Shown in pieces: positions 1 through 5,394 of a stretch of DNA of 7,478 bases. Position 1 is the stretch's first letter. Each line of letters opens with the position of its first letter. Location of the stretch: NCBI GenBank assembly GCA_947856675.1, contig CANUCM010000188.1, positions 1-7,478 on the forward strand, given 5' to 3'. A program made the translations under genes and the position numbers. The notes under the pieces are model-generated. The model ran no database searches, was not told where the DNA came from, and saw only the letters and a list, made by a program, of their open reading frames with translations. Source of the DNA: an uncultured Clostridia bacterium. Its GTDB lineage: Bacteria; Bacillota; Clostridia; Oscillospirales; Butyricicoccaceae.

Positions 1-479
1 TTGACCGAAGTTTCGTCGTCACCGGTGATGTTTTTGATAAGCTGCTGGGTGATGGTGGAGCCTCCGCCGAAATTGTCGCGGAACTTGACCACATAGTTGA
101 GCGCGGCACCGATGGAACGCTTCCAGTCCACGCCGTTGTGGGTATAAAAGCGCTCGTCTTCGATGGCGACAAAGGCCTTTTGCATCATTTCCGGAATGCT
201 GTCGATGTCCACCCACACGCGGTTTTCATCGCCGTACAGCTTTTCCAGTTCCTTTTCTTCCCCGGTTTCGGGGTCCACATAATACACAAAGCTCGTCAGG
301 TTCAACCGGACAGAGTCAAGATCCACATCAATTTCCGGGCTGATGTAACGGTTGATATACACAGCAAAGGCTACGCCGCAAATGGCCGCGGTCGTCATGC
401 CGATCAGAATCAGCGTGACCAGCGTAAACCCGGCATACCGAAGACCGGTGCGCAGCTTCCTTTTTGTGCTTTTTTGCAA
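1..479 (-). CDS. Class A penicillin-binding protein (GT51 peptidoglycan glycosyltransferase), N-terminal part
   Basis: This is the first 159 codons of a bifunctional penicillin-binding protein, which polymerises lipid II into glycan strands on the outer face of the membrane; the downstream transpeptidase part lies outside the window. A basic N-terminus (residues 2-14, several K/R) is followed by one membrane segment at about 16-42, placing the rest outside the cell. GT51 motif 1 is present as EDERFYTHNG (107-116), with E107 the expected catalytic base, and motif 2 as GGSTITQQLIKN (139-150). The start is a TTG at 479-477: it sits 6 nt after AAAGGAGAG (494-486) and just before the basic segment, and no better ATG or GTG lies nearby. 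Divergent from the BofC-C-like gene. The family assignment is near certain; which PBP1 paralogue it is cannot be told from this part. Confidence 0.95.
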   Translation of the reverse strand, partial: MQKSTKRKLRTGLRYAGFTLVTLILIGMTTAAICGVAFAVYINRYISPEIDVDLDSVRLNLTSFVYYVDPETGEEKELEKLYGDENRVWVDIDSIPEMMQKAFVAIEDERFYTHNGVDWKRSIGAALNYVVKFRDNFGGGSTITQQLIKNITGDDETSV

Positions 480-511
480 TTTGATCTCTCCTTTCCACGG
501 AGGGCATTTCA

Positions 512-530
512 GGCAAAGGCAGTGTTTGCC
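512..530 (-). promoter_or_regulatory. Stem-loop in the PBP mRNA leader
   Basis: The minus-strand leader contains GGCAAA (530-525) and TTTGCC (517-512), a perfect 6-bp stem around a 7-nt loop. It lies between the predicted transcription start and the ribosome binding site. There is no following U-run, so it is not a classic terminator. Its role is unknown; it may only affect mRNA stability or translation. Confidence 0.3.
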
Positions 531-557
531 GCCATTCTTTCCTGGCTAAACACACTC

Positions 558-585
558 ATTATACCACACGCAGACAGTTTTTCCA
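558..585 (-). promoter_or_regulatory. Promoter of the PBP gene (extended -10)
   Basis: Read on the minus strand, a perfect TATAAT (563-558) is preceded by TGG, giving an extended -10 (TGnTATAAT). A weak -35, TGGAAA (585-580), lies 16 bp upstream and matches 4 of 6 consensus bases. The predicted transcript starts near 551, giving a leader of about 70 nt before the TTG start. Confidence 0.65.
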
Positions 586-609
586 GTAAAAGTTTAATTT
601 TTGTATAGT
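580..609 (+). promoter_or_regulatory. Possible promoter of the BofC-C-like gene
   Basis: The best plus-strand candidate in this AT-rich gap is TTTCCA (580-585), 18 bp, then TATAGT (604-609), with 4/6 and 5/6 matches to sigma-A consensus. It would share its -35 patch with the divergent PBP promoter. A sporulation or other alternative sigma factor could be used instead, so this is a weak call. Confidence 0.25.
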
Positions 610-681
610 TTGCCCCATATGTGTCAAAACTAACTGTATTCACAGACAGCCTGACACGGCTTGTGCAAAGGGGCCATGCAT

Positions 682-1047
682 ATGAAATCCAAATCCAGAG
701 CCATTATCCTGTCCGCCGCCGTGCTGACCTCCCTTGTGTGCGTCGGCGCGGCCCTCGCCTCCCCCGGCCGGCAGCCGGCCGAAGTGTCTGACCCTTCCGC
801 GGCGCAGCACACGGATACCGCCCCGGACGTCTCCGAGCCGACAGTGCCGTCCGGAGCCAAATACACTGTGACCGTATACCAGGGGAAGCTGGCCGTGTAC
901 CTGAGCGAGCACATGGATACGCCGCAGTATGTCACCGATGTGGAAGTGGCGACGCTGCCCGCCGCCGACCGGGAAGCGCTGGCTTCCGGCATCCCCATCG
1001 ACAGCGAGCTGGCGCTGACCTCGCTTTTGGAAGACTACAGCAGCTGA
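682..1047 (+). CDS. Small secreted protein with a BofC C-terminal-like domain
   Basis: A 121-residue exported protein of unknown exact role. Residues 1-26 form a Sec signal peptide (basic start, hydrophobic core 7-25, AxA-type site ALA/SPG after A26); no proper lipobox is present. Residues 27-58 are a low-complexity P/S/T/D-rich linker. Residues 59-121 match the pattern I know from clostridial BofC C-terminal-domain proteins: YTVTVYQGKLAVY (61-73), TDVEVATLPAADREAL (85-100), GIPI (103-106) and the terminal LLEDYSS (115-121). In Bacillus subtilis BofC is a forespore protein restraining SpoIVB signalling to sigma-K; this protein is shorter and may do something else. ATG 682 was chosen because AAAGGGG (667-673) is 8 nt upstream; the in-frame ATG at 676 is only 2 nt from it. 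Divergent from the PBP gene and followed by a terminator. The gene is secure; the domain call is from memory. Confidence 0.8.
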   Translation: MKSKSRAIILSAAVLTSLVCVGAALASPGRQPAEVSDPSAAQHTDTAPDVSEPTVPSGAKYTVTVYQGKLAVYLSEHMDTPQYVTDVEVATLPAADREALASGIPIDSELALTSLLEDYSS

Positions 1048-1052
1048 TATGC

Positions 1053-1082
1053 AAAAAAGCCTGCAGACCGCAGGCTTTTTTT
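1053..1082. terminator. Bidirectional rho-independent terminator
   Basis: AGCCTGC (1058-1064), loop AGACC and GCAGGCT (1070-1076) form the stem, flanked by an A-run (1053-1058) and a T-run (1076-1082). It can therefore end transcription of the BofC-C-like gene rightward and the nucleotidyltransferase gene leftward, which converge here. Confidence 0.9.
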
Positions 1083-1098
1083 GTCGGCCCGTACCGCT

Positions 1099-2007
1099 TC
1101 AGCGCAGTGCGGGGTACATTCCGCGTTCCAGCATCCCGGAAAACGCCGCGCACACCGCCGCCTTGTCCTCGCGGTAGGTGACGCCGTGCCACTGTTCTTC
1201 GCTGCGCAGCACCCGAACGCTGCCGCGGCCCTCCCGCACCATATCGTCGACAAAGCCGGGCAGATAATATTCCCGCTTTAAAACATCGCCGTCGCGGCGG
1301 CGCAAAAAGGCTTCAAACCCCGCGCCGAGCGGCTCAAACACATTCTCCGGCATGCCCCATGCGTTCATGGAAACCACCGTTTCCGGCTCAAGCTCCACCG
1401 GCGTCCCGTCCAGCAGCGCCTCAATCCGCCCGTCTGCGGCTTTGGCAATCGAGGTGTGCTCGGCCACCGAACACAGCATGCCGTTTTCCATGCGGCACAC
1501 GCCGCGCGACACGCCGCCGTTTTCCGTCAGCGTCCTGTCCAGACGGTAGCCTACCATACACATGCCGAGCGGCTGCGCAGGCCTGTCCTGTACCAGGAAA
1601 TCATACAGCAGGGCAAAGCAGCTGCGCCCGTAATAATCGTCCGCGTTGATCACGGCAAACGGCCCGGACAGCTGCTGCCGCGCGCACAGCACCGCGTGCC
1701 CTGTGCCCCACGGCTTGACGCGGCCCTCGGGCACAAACATGCCGTGGGGCAGGCTGTCAAGCGTCTGGAAGGCATAATCGACCTCCATACTGCTGCGCAG
1801 CCGGTGCCCGATAACCTCCTCAAAGGTATCGCACAGCTCGGGTTTTATCACAAAAACCACCCGTTCAAATCCTGCCAGGCGGGCGTCATACAGCGAATAG
1901 TCCAAAATAATTTCGCCCTGCGGCCCCACGGGATCAATTTGTTTAAGTCCGCCGTAACGGCTCCCCATCCCGGCAGCCAGGACCAGCAGCGTCGGTTTTT
2001 TCATCAT
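1099..2007 (-). CDS. Sugar-phosphate-type nucleotidyltransferase (NTP_transferase family)
   Basis: A 302-residue cytoplasmic enzyme expected to transfer a nucleoside monophosphate from an NTP to a sugar phosphate or similar acceptor. The N-terminal nucleotide-binding signature LAAGMGSRYGGLKQ (10-23) carries the conserved G, R17 and K22. WGTGHA (100-105) and NADDYYG (121-127, with metal-binding Asp) follow, then GGVSRG (164-169), SMNAWG (213-218) and the C-terminal GVTYREDK (275-282). The length and the SMNxWG and GVTYxEDK elements fit a poorly characterised subfamily of about 300 residues common in gut anaerobes, whose substrate I do not know. Start: tandem ATGs at 2007 and 2004; AAAGGA (2019-2014) is 6 nt before the first. 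It is a monocistron with its own promoter and terminator, with no kinase or glycosyltransferase beside it to reveal the sugar. The family is sure, the substrate open. Confidence 0.92.
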   Translation of the reverse strand: MMKKPTLLVLAAGMGSRYGGLKQIDPVGPQGEIILDYSLYDARLAGFERVVFVIKPELCDTFEEVIGHRLRSSMEVDYAFQTLDSLPHGMFVPEGRVKPWGTGHAVLCARQQLSGPFAVINADDYYGRSCFALLYDFLVQDRPAQPLGMCMVGYRLDRTLTENGGVSRGVCRMENGMLCSVAEHTSIAKAADGRIEALLDGTPVELEPETVVSMNAWGMPENVFEPLGAGFEAFLRRRDGDVLKREYYLPGFVDDMVREGRGSVRVLRSEEQWHGVTYREDKAAVCAAFSGMLERGMYPALR

Positions 2008-2029
2008 TTATCATCCTTTCCGCCCTTTT

Positions 2030-2058
2030 ATTATACACAGCAGCCTCCGGCCGCGCAA
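2030..2058 (-). promoter_or_regulatory. Promoter of the nucleotidyltransferase gene
   Basis: On the minus strand TTGCGC (2058-2053), a 17-bp spacer and a perfect TATAAT (2035-2030) form a sigma-A promoter with a weak -35. The short leader contains the AAAGGA ribosome binding site at 2019-2014. Confidence 0.7.
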
Positions 2059-2067
2059 GAGGACGGT

Positions 2068-2096
2068 TTGACAGCCTATGCCCGCGATGCTACAAT
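2068..2096 (+). promoter_or_regulatory. Strong sigma-A promoter of the PAQR-PHP operon
   Basis: A perfect TTGACA (2068-2073), a 17-bp spacer and TACAAT (2091-2096, 5/6) make this the closest consensus promoter in the window. Transcription should start near 2103, leaving a leader of only about 24 nt. Its -35 is 9 bp from the -35 of the divergent promoter. Confidence 0.88.
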
Positions 2097-2126
2097 AGAG
2101 AAAACTATCGCCCGGAGGTCTGCGCC

Positions 2127-2786
2127 ATGCCCCGCAAAGCAAAGAAAATCAACCAGTTTTACACCCTCGGTGAGGAAATTGTCAACTCGGTTTCCCACGG
2201 GCTTGGAGCCGCCCTGGCCGCCGCTGCCACCGCCTTGATGGTAACCCTTTCCGCCTGGCATCACAATGTATGGGCCATCGTCAGCTGCGCCATATACGGC
2301 GCCACCATGTTTATTCTGTACACCTCATCCACACTGTATCACTCGTTTCAGTCGCCGCGGGTCAAGGCGCTGTTTCGTATTTTCGACCACTGCACCATCT
2401 ATCTTCTGATCGCGGGGACATATACGCCTTACACCCTCGTCACACTTCGGGAATACAGCCCCACGGTCGGCTGGACTCTGTTTATCGTTGTCTGGGCCGC
2501 CGCCGTCCTGGGCATTGTTCTGACCGCCATCGACCTGGAACGCTTTAAAATCTTTTCCATGGTGTGCTACATCGCCATGGGCTGGGCCGTTCTGTTTGCC
2601 ATCCGGCCGCTGATGGCCTGCCTTGACCCCGCCGGATTGTGGCTTCTGCTCGCCGGCGGACTCGCCTATACCGTAGGCATTACCTTTTTTGTGATCCGCA
2701 TCCGGTACATGCATTCCATCTGGCACTTTTTTGTGCTGGCCGGCAGCATTCTCCACTTTTTATCGGTCTTTTTATACGTCATCTGA
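2127..2786 (+). CDS. trhA: PAQR / hemolysin III family membrane protein (TrhA)
   Basis: A 219-residue integral membrane protein with about seven membrane segments, the usual size for bacterial hemolysin III homologues. The PAQR marks are present in order: E17xxNSVSHG (17-25) before the first segment, SSTLYH (67-72), DHCTIYLLIAGTYTP (87-101), and the C-terminal H196xxxH200 within MHSIWHFFVLAGSILH. By analogy with adiponectin receptors, H72, H196 and H200 are the expected zinc ligands with D87 nearby. Despite the hemolysin name, bacterial members are generally linked to membrane lipid homeostasis; real haemolytic activity is not implied. GGAGG (2114-2118) is 8 nt before ATG. First gene of an operon with the PHP phosphatase 18 bp downstream. 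The precise substrate is unknown. Confidence 0.95.
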   Translation: MPRKAKKINQFYTLGEEIVNSVSHGLGAALAAAATALMVTLSAWHHNVWAIVSCAIYGATMFILYTSSTLYHSFQSPRVKALFRIFDHCTIYLLIAGTYTPYTLVTLREYSPTVGWTLFIVVWAAAVLGIVLTAIDLERFKIFSMVCYIAMGWAVLFAIRPLMACLDPAGLWLLLAGGLAYTVGITFFVIRIRYMHSIWHFFVLAGSILHFLSVFLYVI

Positions 2787-2804
2787 CAGGAGGGGAAACC
2801 GCCC

Positions 2805-3602
2805 ATGCTGTGTTCCCTGCACACGCATTCCCTGCTGTGCGATGGGCAGTCCACACTCGAGCAAATGGCCGAAGCCGCCACGGCACAAGGGCTTTCCGCG
2901 CTGGGCTTTTCCGGGCACGCCCCCGCGCCGTACGACCATGCAGCCATGCGCGATCCGGAGGCCTACCTGCGCGAGATCGCACGGCTCAAGCACGCGTTTT
3001 CCGGCCGCATCGCACTGTATGCCGGCATGGAAATCGACGCACTGTGCCCGTTTGATCGTTCGCGGCTCGATTACTGCATCGGCTCCGTCCATTATATCCG
3101 CGACAACCGGGGCATCATTCACTGCATCGAAAGCACGCCCGAGCGTTTTGAGCGGGCAGTCAGGGCGCTGGGCAGCGCCCGCGCCGTTGTGGAGCGTTAC
3201 TGCGACACCGTTGAGCAGCATTTGTATGACTTCCGCCCCGACATCGCGGGGCATCTCGACATTATTGCCAAACTCAACACCGCAGGCCGCTTTTTTGACA
3301 CGGACTCATCCTGGTACCGCCGGGCCGAGCAGCGGCTGGCCCACGCGGCCGCGGCGGGCGGCTGCGCCGTCGAGGTCAATACGGCCGGCCTGCGGCTTCC
3401 CTCCCGCCGCGCCGTATACCCCTCCGTGCACATTCTCACGCTTCTCCGGCAAAATAAGGTGCCCGTTGTCATCACTTCCGACGCGCACCGCGCCTGCGAC
3501 CTGACCGCCGGCTTTGAACAGGCGCGCGCGCTTTTGCGCGATCTTGGTTTTTGCTGCGCGCTGACCATGGACGGCGGAAAACTCAAGCCCTGCGCCCTGT
3601 AA
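2805..3602 (+). CDS. PHP-domain phosphatase, histidinol-phosphatase (HisJ/HisK) family
   Basis: A 265-residue cytoplasmic metal-dependent phosphatase with the polymerase-and-histidinol-phosphatase fold. Expected metal ligands are all visible: HTH (H6, H8), the GH of SGHAP (H38), E76 in AGMEID, H96 in GSVHY, H150 in AGHLD, and D226/H228 in TSDAH near the C-terminus; EVNTAG (190-195) is also typical. Length matches the family. The family reaction is L-histidinol phosphate to L-histidinol, step 8 of histidine synthesis, but no other his gene is in view and some members act on other phosphate esters. AGGAGGGG (2788-2795) lies 9 nt before the ATG. It follows the PAQR gene by 18 bp and should be co-transcribed from the promoter at 2068-2096; a strong terminator follows. 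The fold and family are secure, the in vivo substrate is not. Confidence 0.92.
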   Translation: MLCSLHTHSLLCDGQSTLEQMAEAATAQGLSALGFSGHAPAPYDHAAMRDPEAYLREIARLKHAFSGRIALYAGMEIDALCPFDRSRLDYCIGSVHYIRDNRGIIHCIESTPERFERAVRALGSARAVVERYCDTVEQHLYDFRPDIAGHLDIIAKLNTAGRFFDTDSSWYRRAEQRLAHAAAAGGCAVEVNTAGLRLPSRRAVYPSVHILTLLRQNKVPVVITSDAHRACDLTAGFEQARALLRDLGFCCALTMDGGKLKPCAL

Positions 3603-3620
3603 AAATGGCGCGGGGTTCTC

Positions 3621-3650
3621 ACCGGCATTGCAAAAGCCGGCACTGCAAAA
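3621..3650 (+). repeat. Tandem duplication of the terminator left arm
   Basis: Two adjacent 15-nt copies, ACCGGCATTGCAAAA (3621-3635) and GCCGGCACTGCAAAA (3636-3650), match at 13 of 15 positions. The second copy is the left arm and part of the loop of the terminator at 3632-3669. The first can also pair with the right arm, because its T opposite G is a wobble pair in RNA. Confidence 0.75.
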
Positions 3651-3669
3651 AGCAGTGCCGGCTTTTTTT
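3632..3669. terminator. Strong bidirectional terminator
   Basis: AAAAGCCGGCACTGC (3632-3646) pairs perfectly with 3652-3666 around an AAAAA loop, then the T-run extends to 3669. The A-run on the left gives a U-run in the other direction. It ends the PAQR-PHP operon rightward; the minus-strand DUF4830-type gene stops at 3671, directly beside it, so it serves both. Confidence 0.93.
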
Positions 3670-3670
3670 G

Positions 3671-4147
3671 TCAGGATGTCAGCCCCCGCATAAACCCGTC
3701 CAGCGCAACGGTGTATACGCTGCCGCCGATCACTTCGTTTTTATACACCAGCAGCTCCAGGCGCACATCCTGGCCGCTTTCATCGCCTGTGACGGCGTAC
3801 ACATACTGGGAAACGGTTTTCCCGGCATACTTTTCAAGGTCAAACCCGCTCTCTTTTTGCAGCGCGTTGTATTGTTCATAGGTTGCGTCAAAGGTTTCGG
3901 GTATCACGACCTCCTGCTGGCTCAGCGGCTCGGACTGCACACTGTAGCCGAGGGAATCGATATACTGAAGCCTGTCGTCATTGGTTTCTGCATACCGCTC
4001 CGAACGCATCACCTTTGCCAGCACTTCGTCCGCCAGATACTCCTCCTGCTTCGGGCGCGCCAAAAGCAGCGCCGCCGCCACAATGGCCGCAATGGCCAGT
4101 ATGGCTAAAATACGCTTTTTATTGACCTTTGCCGTAAAAATAACCAT
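3671..4147 (-). CDS. DUF4830-type membrane-anchored protein
   Basis: A 158-residue protein of unknown function. A basic N-terminus (K7-R12) leads into one membrane segment at about 13-30 (Ile/Ala/Leu rich), so the rest should be outside the membrane, anchored or cleaved. The domain at about 57-156 shows elements I associate with DUF4830: DDRLQYIDSLGYSV (57-70), VVIPETFDATYEQYNALQ (80-97), GFDLEKYAGK (101-110), and the terminal VIGGSVYTVALDGFMRGL (139-156). No catalytic residues are evident. ATG 4147 has AGGTG (4157-4153) 5 nt upstream. It is a single gene with its own terminator, divergent from the glycosyltransferase operon across 152 bp. I see no clear sigma-A promoter for it. The family name is from memory and was not searched. 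Confidence 0.85.
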   Translation of the reverse strand: MVIFTAKVNKKRILAILAIAAIVAAALLLARPKQEEYLADEVLAKVMRSERYAETNDDRLQYIDSLGYSVQSEPLSQQEVVIPETFDATYEQYNALQKESGFDLEKYAGKTVSQYVYAVTGDESGQDVRLELLVYKNEVIGGSVYTVALDGFMRGLTS

Positions 4148-4250
4148 CGTATCACCTCGCTTAAAGCTATGCGCGTGTCCCCTGTTTCAGAACCGGACGT
4201 TCGGACAGATTTTTGTAAGAAATCCATCGCCCCGCACGTAAGATTTTGGC

Positions 4251-4265
4251 GGTATGCTGAATACC
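4251..4265. promoter_or_regulatory. Small dyad upstream of the glycosyltransferase operon
   Basis: GGTAT, 5 nt (GCTGA), ATACC forms a perfect 5-bp inverted repeat 34 bp before the GTG start and could be an operator half-site pair or a short stem. A second near-palindrome, CCGGACGTTCGG (4193-4204, 10 of 12 symmetric), lies in the same divergent gap (4148-4299). I cannot place a convincing promoter there: TATGCT (4253-4258) is the nearest -10-like element and it lacks a -35. Confidence 0.25.
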
Positions 4266-4299
4266 AGTAAAACCATGACTTCTGCAAGGAGGGGTCTTT

Positions 4300-5394
4300 G
4301 TGAAAATACTGATTCTGACCGGCCGTTTCGGCATGGGACATTATTCTGCCGCCCGCGCGCTCGCCGAGCGCATTCCGGCTGAGCTCCCCGGCGCCGAATG
4401 CACTGTTGTCGACCTGTTTTCGGAAGTGTTTGGCGGCACAACCGGCGTGCTGTACAAAGCCTACACCCTGTTTATCAGCCGCGGCGGCAAAATCTACAAC
4501 CAGATCTACCGCCGCCTGGAAAACGGCAATGAAAAGCTCGGTATTCCCCTGCGGCCGCTGTTCCTGCGCGGCCTGGGCCGTGTGCTGGCCGACTGCTGTT
4601 ATGATGTCGTCATCTCCGTGCTTCCGCTGACCTCGCAGCTGATGAGCGAACACAAGTCCCGCACCGGTGACCGCACCCCCTTTATCACCTGCATTACCGA
4701 CGTCTGCCCGCACGGTGACTGGATTGCGCCGCACACCACTGCATATCTCGCAGCGTCTGAGCGCACCCGCAGCCTGCTGGTTTCCCGCGGAGTAAACCCC
4801 AAGAGCATTTATGTCACAGGCGTGCCCGTGCGTCCGTGTTTCCGGCCCGCCATGCCCGCCCAGGACAGCGCGCGTGTGCGCGAAGTCCTTATCACCGGCG
4901 GCGGGCTGGGCCTGCTTCCCTCTGCCATCGGCTTTTACCGCAGCCTGGCCAGCATCCCCAACCTGCACGCCACCGTGGTGTGCGGGGACAACACCGCCCT
5001 GCACGACCGGCTCTCCGGGCGTTTTGACAACATCACCGTGCTGGGCTTTACCAGGGACATGGCGTCTTTGATGCGCAAAAGCGACCTCGTCATCGGCAAA
5101 CCCGGCGGCGTGACACTGTTTGAATCCATTGCCTGCCGCGTCCCGCTGCTGTCCTTCCGCCCGTTTTTGGCGCAGGAGGTATACAACGCCGGTTTCCTTC
5201 GGGCCGAAGGCCTGGGCGAGGTGCTCGACTGTCAGCCCGAGGAATGCCTGCCCATCGTAAAAGAGCTGCTGTTTGATGACGCACGCCTCGCTTCCATGCG
5301 CCGCAATATGGACAAGCTGGTCCGTTCGCGCGACAGCCTGGTGCTTCCGCTTCTGCTGAGCCAATACCCGGAAACGGGGTGCTGTGCATCATGA
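4300..5394 (+). CDS. MGDG-synthase/UgtP-like glycosyltransferase (GT28 family)
   Basis: A 364-residue GT-B glycosyltransferase expected to transfer a sugar from a UDP-sugar to a membrane lipid such as diacylglycerol, at the inner face of the membrane. The N-terminal MGDG-synthase domain (about 1-170) has GRFGMGHYSAA (8-18) with H14 of the GHxxAA motif, and TDVCPHGDW (133-141). TGVPVRP (173-179) marks the hinge. The C-terminal GT28 domain (about 185-345) contains a glycine-rich GGGLG loop and the donor-binding KPGGVTLFES (267-276). Length is typical of UgtP-type enzymes and distinguishes it from MurG, which lacks the GHxxAA start. Start is GTG 4300, 5 nt after AAGGAGGGG (4286-4294). Its stop overlaps the deacetylase start (ATGA), implying translational coupling. 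Sugar and acceptor lipid cannot be read from the sequence. Confidence 0.92.
   Translation: MKILILTGRFGMGHYSAARALAERIPAELPGAECTVVDLFSEVFGGTTGVLYKAYTLFISRGGKIYNQIYRRLENGNEKLGIPLRPLFLRGLGRVLADCCYDVVISVLPLTSQLMSEHKSRTGDRTPFITCITDVCPHGDWIAPHTTAYLAASERTRSLLVSRGVNPKSIYVTGVPVRPCFRPAMPAQDSARVREVLITGGGLGLLPSAIGFYRSLASIPNLHATVVCGDNTALHDRLSGRFDNITVLGFTRDMASLMRKSDLVIGKPGGVTLFESIACRVPLLSFRPFLAQEVYNAGFLRAEGLGEVLDCQPEECLPIVKELLFDDARLASMRRNMDKLVRSRDSLVLPLLLSQYPETGCCAS

Noticed and set aside
138..608. A 156-codon open frame on the plus strand at the left edge
   Set aside because: It is antisense to the PBP gene, whose GT51 motifs are unambiguous, and it crosses that gene's promoter.
606..634. A second minus-strand promoter for the PBP gene from TTGACA near 628-623
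   Set aside because: The nearest -10-like element, TATACA, lies only 14 bp away, too close for sigma-A. The extended -10 at 566-558 is far better.
661..681. Earlier starts for the BofC-C-like gene (TTG 661, ATG 676)
   Set aside because: TTG 661 precedes the ribosome binding site and ATG 676 is only 2 nt from it. ATG 682 has correct spacing and gives a clean signal peptide.
1456..2238. A 260-codon open frame on the plus strand
   Set aside because: It is antisense to the nucleotidyltransferase and runs through the divergent promoter region into the PAQR gene. It has no domain signature or ribosome binding site.
2127..2786. Reading the PAQR gene as a haemolysin toxin
   Set aside because: The hemolysin III name is historical. 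The sequence is a standard PAQR membrane protein with zinc-ligand His residues, and the context shows no virulence genes.
4105..5364. A 419-codon open frame on the minus strand, the longest in the window
   Set aside because: It is antisense to the glycosyltransferase gene, which has clear motifs and a strong ribosome binding site. Its translation is Gln/Ala/Gly/His-rich with no domain, a normal effect of GC-rich codon bias on the opposite strand.
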